From the NCBI GenBank assembly GCA_960531495.1, contig OY482852.1, positions 11,150,166 to 11,214,165 of the forward strand: 64,000 nt of DNA, in the 5' to 3' direction. Shown here piece after piece: positions 25,127 through 35,348 of this stretch; positions within the stretch are counted from its first letter, which is position 1; every line of letters starts with the position of its first letter. The notes under the pieces are model-generated. The model saw only the letters and a list, made by a program, of their open reading frames with translations. It was not told the origin of the DNA and ran no database searches. The stretch comes from Zeus faber. Its lineage: Eukaryota; Chordata; Actinopteri; Zeiformes; Zeidae. A program made the position numbers and the translations under genes.

Positions 25127-28100
25127 CTGAAGTGCAGTTCAACAGTTCCCAGGGGTTAAAAAAACAGGTGTGATATTTACTGGGGTCAGAGCAGCAGAGT
25201 GAGTGTGACTCACCGCAGTGTGGAACAGTAGTATCCCAGTAAACAGGTGAGCTCTGTGGCCGCGCAGCTCTCACCGGCCCACACCCGACCCCTGGTGCAC
25301 ACCTGCAGCACGGCCCTCCCACCGCGGTCTCTGTTTCCTGGGGGTGGAAGGGAAGGCCCAGAGAGGGGGGTTGGTGCATTACCGGGAAGCAATTACGACC
25401 CCCCACCCCCAGCAATGGAATACTTAACCCTGCAAACCCCGTGGGGTGCAAGTGACAACAGCTAACAGACGCTCTACAGTCACTTTCCACCCACCTGGTA
25501 AAAGGATGGCCCCGGACGCCAGCAGCTCCTGGTTGACCTCTGACAGCAACGTGGGAAGGTGCGAGTTCCAGTCGAAGGACGAGAGTGAAGCTAATCTGGT
25601 GGCCGACCCATTTGCAGTTTTGGGCGAGGGAGGCTCTTCCTCTGCGTGGCCGTGCTGCCCGGTCTCACCGTTGAGGCTAACGCCGTGCTGTCCTGCAGCG
25701 GTGATTGCAGACGGTAAATACGACTCTTCCCGATGACAGGTGTTTGTAAAAACGACGGCTGTACTTGAACGCATTACAAAACAACAGAATGTGGACGCTT
25801 GCTTTCACCTCAGTCCCTTCTTACCTAATACAAAACCCTCATGAAACAAATGTTCATTAGTGGTGAGATAGGCGTGCTCCAGCGGTGACTTCACTCTGAC
25901 TCACCTTGGAGACCAGGTGTTGTCAGTCTGACTCAGAGACAACAGGCACTATAGGCAAGTCTGGAGTTATTACACTTTCATAATTGATCCTCTCTCTCTT
26001 CAGTTTTGTAGCCCTCGAGGCAGGAGAACCAGCGCTAAATGACACCACTGCTATATAGACTTCAGCCTTTCCTTGGACGTGCCGAGCGAGCAGTTCCTAA
26101 ACAAAGGACTTTTCATGTTTTTCTCCCCCTTCTTCTGTGTTTGCAGAAGTGTGTGCCAAGATTGATGTAAAATGTTGGTTAAATATCTATGTATGAAATG
26201 TAGCCCTTCCATAAATAGGTGCTGGACAGTTAGGCATCACTTGTATCTGTATCGGAATAGCATTTTTAGTCTTTTTAAATGGTCTCTGGGCTCACGCATT
26301 GGCCTGCTGTGTCCTCCGACAGTAGTCTTTCCGGGCTTAACCTCCATTGTCTTAAAACAGTCAATGCATTTCCTGTGTGACTGTGCGGCCACGCTTGTGT
26401 TTGCCGCGTGCTTCTGAAATTCTTTGTTTTCAGAGGAAGTGGCAAATGTAGAGCAAAGCCTCGTCTGCATTGTGCCGTGAGAAGGAATGTTTAGAATTCA
26501 ACATTTAACACCACTTAAAGCCATCGATGACAAAAAAGTGCACAGGTTGTTGTGTTGAAGCTGGGAGTTAAAGATGAAATCAAACATAGATAACACACTT
26601 CAGATGGGATGTTTGTTTGACGGTTGAGCGTTTGTGTCACATCATGGGTAATTCTATCCCTATAAGCTGGAGGTTTTTTTTCTTCCTGAGAGCAGTGTGA
26701 GTCAGTGCAGGTTAGGTCTTGTGTTTCTGAAGTGAATAGACCCTACATTGACACAGGTATAAAGCCTTTTTCCTTCCCAGTGGCTGTCAAGGTTCACAAA
26801 GGAACCTTTTGTAAATCAGGCAACCCATCGGGGACCAGCACAGCCCCCAAGCGCCTAAGAGACTGGAAGGCCATCTCGCTGTAGGATGCTGGGATCCCTC
26901 TGGTCAGTGACAGGATCCTTTGTGACTTCATGGCCAGTCTAAACGGCTCCAACTTTTCATTGTGGGAAACCTGCTTTACAGCTTTGCAATCCCTGAAATA
27001 CAATGCTTGCCGAGGTAATCTCACTGCACAACAGCCATGTGATTGACTACTGTAGAGATCTCATACAGACACCATATATTGGTGGTTTATATGTACTGTA
27101 CCATTCACCCATCTGTATTTGTCTGGGGCAATGTTTTAGAGATTAAAATAAACTTTGTTATACTTAAAATCCAATCTAAATACCAGGAAGGGGTTGTGCC
27201 TCACAAAACAGCACGATTCCCTGGATGGCACTTCACATTACTGCTTTCCTGATCTACCATGTATGAACCAACACAAAGCCAAACGGAATGGCAGCAGAAA
27301 ATAACACAGGTTGGTTTTCAAACCACACCTTGGTTGGATTAAAGTCCTGTTTCCAGGGTAGGGCCATACCTGTCACCAGAACATGCCAAACAACACATTT
27401 CGTGGGCCTTGAAATCCAATCTGTCACCAATGACAGCATAGTCAATTGAAAATTACAGGCCTCTACAAAGGGACTTCTTTAACCGGCTTCTTTGATCATG
27501 CTGCCTGTGGTGATTTCACACAGAAGACCAGATCACTGTTCTGAAACCGGAACAATTTTGTCTGCTGATAGAATCAGATTCAGAAATAGCCTGAAACTAT
27601 TAAACAAACAATTACATTTTCACTGTCACAGTACCATTCCATAACTACTATGTAGGTTCCTTAGTTACATGTAAATATCTGTACATTTTGACATTGTAGT
27701 AGCAAGAGGTTCAATAATAGCAGATGCAGTATGAACATACCAGGCTCATCTTTGCTACTTCTCCTTTCAGAACCAGGAAAAGCAGCCTCCAGGTCCAGCT
27801 TGCCGAAGCGGAGCGCATAACCGTTCATCAACTTCTTGGGGGAAATGCTTGTGGACCCCCCTGAAGAGGAACGCTCACGGTGACCTTTAACCTGGCCGGC
27901 CTTGTTAGTCCTCTCCAGTGACTTGGAACGTCTTTCTGCCCGTCTCTCGGCACTCCGCAGCCCCCTCTGAAGGTAAAGCAGGGGTGTGCTCGGCCAGGAG
28001 TCATCTCCGCTTAGCCAGCCCCTTGTGCCCATTCTCCGGGCGACGTGTTCACTCTGTGAGGTGCGGGTGTCAGGGCTGCTGCCGGGGGTCACCATATTCT

Positions 28101-31100
28101 CCCTATAGCTAGTGCCTGCACTGTGCTCTGGACCCTCCTCCAGAATGGACTCAGAACTAGAGCCAAGGTTCATTGGGTTTTGCAGGGCCTCCATATAGGA
28201 CTTCCTGAACAGTCTTCTGCTTTCAAAGGTGACAGAGTCCCTTGGGAGGCGGCGGCGAGGGCTAGGGTTGCTGAGGTCTGTGCTGAAGGACAGTGTCCTG
28301 GACCCTGGCCCTCTCTCTCTCCCACAGTCCTTTTCATTACCTTGTCCCATCCCATTCTCTTGAATAAGTCCTTCTGGCTTAGTGCTGTGTATAGTGGTCT
28401 TGATTGCAATAAGGCTATGGTGGCTCTCCGCTGAGTGGAGAGCAGAGTCCTGAGGTGTCTTATCGCTGCTTAGATCCATGTGGGTCCTGTTTGGGGTGGT
28501 GGGCTCAGAAAAGATTGAATCCGCTCCCTGAGAATGCAGGGACTCTCTGGAGCTGCGGTGGCTGTCCAGAGTCCCAGTGGATCCACTGGTGCTGCAGGCA
28601 CTAAGATGGCCACGGAAGCCACTTCCCGTGTGACGTGATTGCTTTATGGCGTCCGCTGTGCTGCTGATAAACAGAGGATTGACCACGTTCTTCCACGGCG
28701 TCCTGTACACAGCTGTGCCAGTGGTGAGCAGACAGTTCTGTAGAGGGTGCAGGTTTCGGTCGTGTGTTACATTCTGCAAGAACTCAGTGGTGAAAACACT
28801 GCCATACATGCTCTCTGTGATAGGGATTTCTGCAATGGCCTGCCCACTGGCTGACAGGCATTTTATCACCAGTTTGGCACTCTTGTGGCCGAGAGGAACA
28901 ATCTGAAGGTAGAAATCTCCTTGTTTTAAGCGCACTTTGTGTAGAGGGGCAAGCTGCAGAACCACCTTCTCATGGATACAAAGGGGCCACCCCTCATGAT
29001 AGAACAACAGGCCTCGAAACCGCACCTAAAAAAGACAAGAACACGCTGTCAAAAACAGGATAACATGTCATATGTTCAACAAGGACCTATAATGCTCCTT
29101 TTCAACAAGTTAATATAAGTCTCTGAGGTCCCCAAAACATGTCTTTTAAGTTTGCTGCTGAAAATACCATTCAGATTATGCATTCTAGCCATTCTAACAT
29201 GCCTCTATAACCCTCTCATTCAAAAACTGGCTGTTTTTTGTGAGTGGAGCCATCCTCTGAGGCCCAGAGTTTTGTGAGCCAATGGAGTTTGAGCACAAGT
29301 TCTGGGTTCTGTGAGCCAATGGCATTTGAGCATGGCTTCCGGGTTACATTGCATTTACACCGTCACTTTCATTGATTTTAACTTATCAGTCCACCCCAAA
29401 ATCTGTTTCTGAACAAATTTGAGGGGAGAAATAAGCAATCCAGTTGCTGAATCGTCACTCATATTAGATCTACAAGGCCTCATTTAAAAGATTGTTCAGA
29501 CTATCGTTGCCGTGCTAAAGGTGCTCCAAGCTTGTGAGACATGGACAGTGTACCGGGACACCGCACGCTGGGATCTTTTTTTTCATGTAAACGTCGGAAA
29601 ATAGAATAAAATAAATAAAAACATCTACAATAAAAACAACATTTTTATTGATTTTGTTTGGAGAAAAGCACAGCAGATGGGATGGAACAGATGACCATAT
29701 AAAGAAACCTGTGATGAGCTGACGTCAGCTCGTGCGGAGAGTAGTAAAAAACATGGGAAACCAACGATTTGTCATTAGTTTACCTCATTGTTTGACACTT
29801 TGACCACATCTAATATGAACATCAGACATTGTAACAATATATATATATGACAGAAAATAAGGAAAAGCATTATAGGTCCGCTTTAATCTGTAGAATGGCT
29901 TGCATCATTCATCTTACATCTGCACAACTGTGTTCAAACACATGTTTAACTTTAATGAAGAGGAAAGATGTTTCCATGAGACCCCATTGGATGAATCATT
30001 GTGCACCTTCTCTCAACGGGAGGAAAACCTGTCTGATCAAGCCTGGATTCTTAGCAACCAACAAATCTTCACTGTGACACTTAACAAAAACATACCGTAA
30101 CGGCTAAAATACAGCGCTTGAGGGTTGGTTGTTTTTTTCCATTGAAATGAAAGTGAATGCAAGCACTGATAAGAGAGATTCTGCTGGGGTTTCTCATATT
30201 GCTTGTAATACAAAGACACTCATGCACAGCAAAGTCTTCTCATGGGATTAGTTGAAACTATGGCTGTATTGCAATCGTCACAGTGTAATCACATCGGACA
30301 TGATTACAGAGGAATACAGTTTCACAGCTTTGGACATGAAGCCGACCCTAGGTACTGCAATCAAAGCTTGTGGGAATGAATAGTGAATTTCAGTTTGGAC
30401 CGTGGCAACCTCTCCCATAGACCAAGGTTTCCCTTATTTTCTTATTCTGAGAAGGATAGTTACTTTTCAGATTGTTTTCTAATCAATAATACATTTTATC
30501 TCAGCCTGATACTCCCCATTCCCAAATATAAATACTATTACAAATTAATATTTGGAAATATTGGAAATGTTTTGCCTCACCACTATAAGGCCTAATCAAT
30601 TTTAGACTTATTATTCCAGATCAAGAATGTTTGGGGAAGTACTGTGAATGTCTTGATGACCCCTGCTTTTTTCCCTCACTGTCTAAGAATTCTTTCCTTT
30701 GCCCTCAAATAGTATGGTACAGTATGTTGTCAAGACACTTACGCAGGTTTCTTGCTGAATAATTTGTAGGATCCTCTTGGCCGGAAGTAGAAAGTCGATT
30801 AAGCAGCGGAGTCCGTCCCCGCGGTACTGCCGTTCAACCACACTGAAGAGCTGCCACAGCACAGTGGCGGCTGTGGCGGTGAAAGGCGGGTACAGGGCCG
30901 ACAGTGTGCTCTGGATACAGTTGTCTAGAGACTCAGAGTCCTAAGGGAGAGGCAGAGTGAAGATTGGTGTACAAGATTTATTTAAATTAGGACCTAGGCC
31001 ATAGTCCTGTATATATAAGACTGTTGTTTCCCCCCCCAAAAATCGGAACAGTAACACCAATGCAAAGTCATCAGTAAATGTTGGCGGTTATGATATTGCC

Positions 31101-34100
31101 GTGTCGTGAGGATTACAATCGCAATAATGTTTGCAAGTTATAATATATAATAATATATGCTAATAATATAATAATGCAGAGAACATCCAAGAGAACAACA
31201 CCGCCAACAACAGCAGCAAGGAGCTGCAGTGCTATCATGCATAATGCAATCACAAAGTTGGGAAAGTTGAATATGACAGGAAACGCTGGGGCATGATAGC
31301 CTTTCCATGAGGGAGGGGAAACACCTGGTATGAATGGCGTCACTGCGAGCGGACACAAACAACAGAAGTGGAAAGTCCAGAAGGGGCCAAAGTCGTGCTC
31401 CCTTGTGCCAGGACGTTGGATCCCTACTCCATAAAAACACACAGTGTCACTGTCGACTATCATCTGGCCCTTATTTGACACGCATTGTGATATACTAGTG
31501 TCAGACAGAATACTGTACATGACCTGTGCGACACTGTCACAGGGGACAGTTAAACCTGTCCATGAGACAACTGAAAACCGACGTCTGGGACTTGATTGTG
31601 GGTGAGTAGGACCAAGTCTTGCAGTCATCTACACAGTACAGGCTGTGGCCTTCACCATGGCTTAAGACCTCGCTGCCGTCTGCCTTTACCGAATGGAACA
31701 TAACATTGGAAAAGAGACATCTTTCTCGAAAGATAACTGCACAAAGAGATAGCACTGCCAGGGGGAATTCCAACACAGAGACAAGAATGTACCCAAATGG
31801 GTAAAGTGGGAGTAGAGGATGCAGTGTTTTGTTGTTCTCTCTAATGGCAAAGCCAAATAATTGTTTACAATTGAAATATCTGTAGGAAGGACGGACTGAC
31901 AAGGCCCGGTTCGAGGCTGAGGACGTTAAATATTGCCAGTCAGATGTCTCAGACATGGTGAGATCTATCTTGTTGTTCTGTCCTTTTCTGCACCATCAAT
32001 TAGAGGAGAGTGACTGAAGTGCACTGTATTGGTTCACATGCCACAGCGCTACTACAAGGCACCTATTGTGCACTCCGCCTCTCTAAATGCTATGTACTGT
32101 ACACTGTTGGTGCCTTGAAAGAAAACGCCCACCTCCATTAGCAGTCAGCCTCTTAGTGAAACAAGAATGTCTCTGGGCATTAGTCACTGTTGCGCCAGGG
32201 AGGCAAAGAATAACAGGGGATTTTATTGGAGGAAAGCTAACAATAGGAGGAAAGCCCATCACTTCATGGTTTTTGGACAGCCCAAAGAGTCTTTCCTCGG
32301 GTTCCCAAGGCAGAGAGCACAGTGGTCGCGACAAAGTAAAAAAAAAAAAGACTTAATCTGCATAGCGGAGACTTTAAATCAACTGCTTATTCAAATTGTC
32401 TCACCGGGGAGTCCTGTCCCAAATTGGGACATTAAAAAAGCTAATAATGCCCTGCTTAAGCAATGAAAACATTCAAAGTAGTAGCCATTTATTTGTGTAA
32501 TAATAGCCTAAAGGCAAGGTAAAACCTAAGGTTAGAAAACCTTTGCTGTGGACCGTTTGAACCTATTCAGGAAGGTGTGTGACCCGGCAGGTGGTAGACA
32601 TACCTGCATGTCTCAGCAAACCTGCTTGAGCCGAGCTTTCCATCCATTTCAAGCCCGGAAGGAATGCATAGCATGGTGTGTGTCTGTCTACCCTCAACCA
32701 GGACAGTAGTACGCTGGGACGTCCTACGCTAGCTGATGCCAGGTATTTATAACCGGCTGTCTGTGTGAGGTTGTGGCAGAGACCTGGCTTCTAATTAATA
32801 GCTTGGAGAGCCGGTTGGGACAGCAAAGACACTGTTGTCTTTGCTGTCAGTAAAACAGCTGTGCCGGCTAGGAAGGACAATACAACTGTAGCAGCTGGGT
32901 CAAATAAGAGAATATTCCACCAAGAGGTGGATGAAAGGCATGCACTAACTCACATTTAAGTTGAAATAGCTTATTTCTAATATACTGAAAACTGGTGGAA
33001 AACACGGATTTGGGGATATCCAACTGTTCGATGAAATATGCTAATAAAGTTGTCTGATAGATCAAATTGATAGTACATTACAGATGTGTAATATATATTA
33101 CGTACTCCAAGTGTACTCAGATTTACTCTACAACAGCTCCTCCAAAATACACTTTTTTTTAAATTGCATCTTCTAAATATGGGTGTCAGAAGGCACAGTG
33201 GTAAAAACCAATGGGAGAAGCTGAAAGAGTGGGTGTCACTGAGGAAAAAAGAAAGCGAGACAGAGCGAGAGAGAGATGGTCAGAGACACATTTTGTGGGT
33301 CAGAGACACAAAAGGAGCTGCCTGCCAGGCCTCCAGTGGAGCATGAAGCCACCAGGGGAGTGTAACAGGAGAGCCCAGGAGCCCCATGCAGCCAGCTCAC
33401 AGAGCAGCCTCCTTCCTGCCAACCCTCCAGCACCACAGCCCCACAAAGGCCACAGGTTGCTCAGACCCGAAACGCCGCCAGGTGCCAACAGGCAAACAAA
33501 GCCTGGCGAGTCTTACCCTCAAACCTGTTGTTTGATTCTGCTTTTGATCTAGACCCATAGAAATCTGATCGTATGAGAAGAGGCTTGGCTAAGATAGGCA
33601 ACAGCAGAGCGAGGCAGTGTTTTGGCCAAACAATGTGGGAGGTCTATGGGGCTGAGAACACTAAATGGCAAAGTTAAAGGAAATAAAGCAAAATGCCTCA
33701 ACATACATCAGCCAAAATTGTGATAGCAGTTGGGGAAGTCACTTCAATAACACACTATTACTACCTCATTAACTTAACTAAGGGTGAACGACTTCAACAG
33801 ACACCACAAACACTTGTAGCCGGCTACTGCATGATGGAGTGTGGTTCAAAAAGATGCCGTTATCAAGGTTATCTCAGCTGATAAACTAAAGGCGTATAAG
33901 GCAGTTCCATTTTTGCTAGCAACCCAATTAGACCAGATAGAAGTTGGCTGACAGAAAGAAATGAACAATGATGGATGATTAACATCCCGTAAATGACAAT
34001 ATTTATCCCACTTATCCCATGCTCACAATAAATATGATGGTCTCCAAACATTTTGTGCAGATTCCCACGTCGGTTCTCAGAGTGACTTCCTGTCATCACC

Positions 34101-35119
34101 AGGCGACTAATGACCTTGTACAAAAGGATGCAAACAACATTGGACAGGACATTGTTTCAGAGCAGCCATTGGGAAACCCTGCTGACCCAAGATGGAAAGT
34201 TACGTCATGGTGCATTGTGTACATACACCAACACACCACACCAGAGCACATGTATAAACACACAAACCCACACTCCATGGGGCGTGCAGAGAATACCAAG
34301 GGGTAAAATAAGTGAATGGCGCTGTTAACTTCTCTGGGCAGAGATGGGAAGCTACAGACCGACGAGAAGCAATGGTGTCTTTGCACGCAGGTCACCCTAT
34401 GGTTTACTCAAACAAGAAGGTGATAAGTTTGGTCAGAAGGAAAATAAAGACCCAAACAAAGTGTACTGCGGTGGCCTCTCATTGTTTTGTTGAGGGGTAT
34501 TCATTTCCAACAAATAAACACACTCTGTAGCATTCACAGTACAAGAGACACAGATAAGATAGTTAACAAAACAAGTTGGAGCAAAGATTGTCAAAGTGTA
34601 ACAATGAAAAGGCACATGGGCCATATCAAATTGTACAAATACAGAGAAAAAATAAAAATAAATAAAATGATACATTTTAGCAGGCAAAAGTTCCATGTCA
34701 GTTTGACAGTGTTTTTCCAGATCCTTCTGCATAAATCTAGCTCCATGCATTGTTTGGGCTCCATGGCCAGACATAATATCAGGACTGCTGGGAAGAGAAG
34801 GACACCTACGTATCCCAGAAAACACCACACGGTGCAAACACCACCCAAAGATAATTCAAAAAGTAAAAGTACCTCTTTTTAACATGACTCAAATAAAAAC
34901 CGGAATAAAAATATAAATCTGAAAATGAAAAAAAATAAAGAATGAATATAAACACCTGCATACACACGCCAACAACAAATCGTTCCACAAAATCAGAGCA
35001 CATCTATATGTTACTGTTAAATAAGGTCACAGGTTAGGTGTCAAAGAAGTAAACAATCCAACGCTTACCTTAATGCTCAGGTAGTTGTCGCAACTCCGGG
35101 ATTTGGCTCTGGAGTGCAT
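11260..35119 (-). CDS. plekhg4b: Puratrophin-like RhoGEF (PLEKHG4B/PLEKHG4 family), complete coding region
   Basis: I traced 23 coding exons that join in phase into 1785 codons plus stop; coordinates are in the five block entries. Order: conserved N-terminal domain (about 18-240), low-complexity Ser-rich linker (240-575), Sec14/CRAL-TRIO-like region (about 577-720), spectrin-like helices (720-1020), linker, DH (about 1242-1425), PH (about 1430-1550), Ser-rich tail. DH-PH proteins of this family activate Rho GTPases by GDP/GTP exchange at membranes and act on actin. The N-terminal [13 protein letters not shown] and [10 protein letters not shown] and the QEMVSMGIG motif after the PH are characteristic of the PLEKHG4 group. 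Plekhg4b rather than plekhg4 is inferred from linkage to nkd2, since both human genes lie on 5p15.33. The start at 35119 has a better Kozak context (A at -3) than an in-frame ATG six codons upstream at 35137, which directly follows an in-frame TAA. Confidence 0.9.
12895..13170. repeat. Inverted repeat family in plekhg4b intron 21
   Basis: Arm 12895-12922 (TCAGGAGTTCGATGCAGGTA start) pairs with 12971-13001. A further copy in the second orientation lies at 13138-13170. Not coding; probably a small foldback or MITE. Confidence 0.65.
13541..13627. repeat. TCTA/TCTG tetranucleotide microsatellite
   Basis: TCTA units, then TCTG units, then TCTA again, in plekhg4b intron 20. Adjacent to the duplicated segment at 13627-14816. 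Confidence 0.9.
13963..14531 (-). mobile_element. Retroelement-like insertion inside copy A
   Basis: Absent from copy B. It begins with AAT repeats, has the fish-retroelement phrase TTTATATAGCCCCTTTAAAA (about 14020), an AAAC/AATG microsatellite and a GGAGCCAATGG...GGGTGATGTGATG stretch typical of fish LINE 3' regions. The family is not certain. Confidence 0.5.
14170..14280. repeat. AAAC/AATA/GATA tetranucleotide tract
   Basis: Runs of ACAA, AATG and GATA units within the insertion in copy A. Confidence 0.8.
15156..15285. repeat. GAAA/GGAA purine-rich tract
   Basis: GAAGGAAGGAAG and (AAAG)n beside the donor of plekhg4b exon 20, ending 6 nt from the donor region. Confidence 0.8.
15291..16359 (-). 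other. plekhg4b: plekhg4b exons 18-20: PH domain and QEMVSMGIG segment
   Basis: Exons: 16359-16189, 16072-15895 and 15407-15291. The PH strands include [20 protein letters not shown] and LILFSKTKK, and the closing helix has the usual Trp in [13 protein letters not shown]. Exon 20 is [19 protein letters not shown], highly conserved in PLEKHG4/4B and related GEFs. Confidence 0.92.
16079..16104 (+). repeat. Poly(A) run just upstream of plekhg4b exon 19
   Basis: On the minus strand it is a T run that acts as the polypyrimidine tract of the exon 19 acceptor (TTTTTTGTTTTTAG). Confidence 0.85.
17600..17656 (+). mobile_element. Non-LTR retroelement 3' tail
   Basis: TGAATTTCCACACGGGGATT, then TATAAAG and (TTATC)n, a textbook fish LINE 3' end, in plekhg4b intron 16. 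Confidence 0.65.
17977..18052. repeat. CA microsatellite
   Basis: ACAC/AGAC tract in plekhg4b intron 15. Confidence 0.9.
18180..18720. other. AT-rich intron 15 segment
   Basis: Very AT-rich, with two diverged copies of TTTTTTAATGCT(T/A)ATTGTCT (about 18350 and 18615), probably retroelement debris. No exon seen. Confidence 0.4.
19609..21675 (-). other. plekhg4b: plekhg4b exons 10-14: spectrin-like helices and linker to DH
   Basis: Exons: 21675-21533, 21273-21135, 20995-20873, 20781-20617 and 20507-19609 (899 nt). The first four are helix-rich ([57 protein letters not shown]) and fit spectrin repeats. Exon 14 begins [15 protein letters not shown] and continues for about 80 residues of helix before a Ser/Pro-rich linker with basic patches ([13 protein letters not shown]) and [14 protein letters not shown]. 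Confidence 0.9.
22141..22219. repeat. (GATA)n microsatellite abutting the plekhg4b exon 9 acceptor
   Basis: About 19 GATA units. On the minus strand it reads (TATC)n TGTCAG, then the exon at 22137. Confidence 0.95.
22201..22250 (-). mobile_element. Retroelement 3' tail, antisense
   Basis: Minus strand: CTGCTGTTTCACTGCAATTC, AAAATAAAGTATC, then the TATC array. This is the LINE-tail pattern, with its microsatellite pointing at exon 9. Confidence 0.5.
24285..24372. repeat. (TATC)n microsatellite
   Basis: About 20 TCTA units at the left side of duplicated copy B, plekhg4b intron 5. Confidence 0.92.
24402..25024 (+). repeat. Intronic duplicated segment, copy B
   Basis: Same orientation as copy A (13627-14816). 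It has TCTA microsatellites on both sides (24285-24372, 25047-25128). Confidence 0.85.
25047..25128. repeat. (TATC)n microsatellite
   Basis: Second TCTA array flanking copy B. Confidence 0.92.
25693..27740. other. plekhg4b intron 3
   Basis: Two kilobases with no exon of the main transcript. It contains the in-phase candidate exon pair 27462-27370 and 27023-26794 described in findings. Confidence 0.6.
29083..29879. mobile_element. MITE-like DNA element, about 0.8 kb
   Basis: A 14 bp perfect inverted repeat, GGACCTATAATGCT, lies at 29083-29096 and 29866-29879. This GGACCTAT(A/T)ATGC end is a familiar abundant fish MITE end. It contains a local near-duplication at 29272-29346 (GTGAGCCAATGG...). 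No coding capacity; no clear target duplication. Located in plekhg4b intron 2. Confidence 0.7.
30941..35068. other. plekhg4b intron 1
   Basis: 4.1 kb, mostly unique sequence with a short purine run near 33240-33290. Open frames here lack splice or protein support. Confidence 0.55.
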
Positions 35120-35299
35120 TTTGCCCAGAGAGAACATTTAGCTGGTTTGCCAGAAAAAAAGTCCCTAAAGCTTCATAAATAGATCAGCAACATCACAACC
35201 CCCACAGATGTTAAATCCGCCGTGAAATCCACTCTGTACGTGCTGTGTGTCATTGCTGTGGCATCAAACATGTGTGGTGGAGTCCAGTCCCTGGCTGGC

Positions 35300-35310
35300 T
35301 CTCTCTCTCT

Positions 35311-35345
<35 letters not shown>
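35300..35345. repeat. (TC)n tract upstream of plekhg4b
   Basis: About 20 TC units about 180-230 bp upstream of the start codon; on the sense strand a GA repeat, common in promoters. Confidence 0.9.

Positions 35346-35348
<3 letters not shown>

Larger units (their letters stand above)
22039..25692 (-). other. plekhg4b: plekhg4b exons 4-9: linker end, Sec14/CRAL-TRIO-like region, first helix
   Basis: Exons: 25692-25495, 25337-25214, 24079-23986, 23429-23343, 22739-22623 and 22137-22039. They encode [20 protein letters not shown], then the Sec14-like core ([54 protein letters not shown]) and a helix [20 protein letters not shown]. Phases run 1,2,0,0,0,0. Sec14-like domains in RhoGEFs bind lipid or regulate the GEF; this is family knowledge. 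The last exon's acceptor directly follows a GATA/TATC microsatellite (see findings). Confidence 0.88.
27741..35119 (-). other. plekhg4b: plekhg4b exons 1-3: start and conserved N-terminal domain
   Basis: Exon 1 is 35119-35069 (17 codons, [17 protein letters not shown]). Exon 2 is 30940-30743 (66 codons, with [10 protein letters not shown] and [16 protein letters not shown]). Exon 3 is 29025-27741 (1285 nt, ends in phase 1). Exon 3 starts [16 protein letters not shown] and continues the conserved domain through [11 protein letters not shown] and [11 protein letters not shown], then becomes Ser/Arg-rich and poorly ordered, ending SSKDEP. Acceptors and donors are canonical (GTAAGC, GTAAGT, GTATGT). 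The same N-terminal domain is shared with KIAA1755-type proteins that lack DH-PH. Confidence 0.9.

Noticed and set aside
31113-31956. Two minus-strand open frames of 171 and 139 codons in plekhg4b intron 1
   Set aside because: No recognisable domain, no suitable phases to join exons 1 and 2, ordinary chance length for this base composition.
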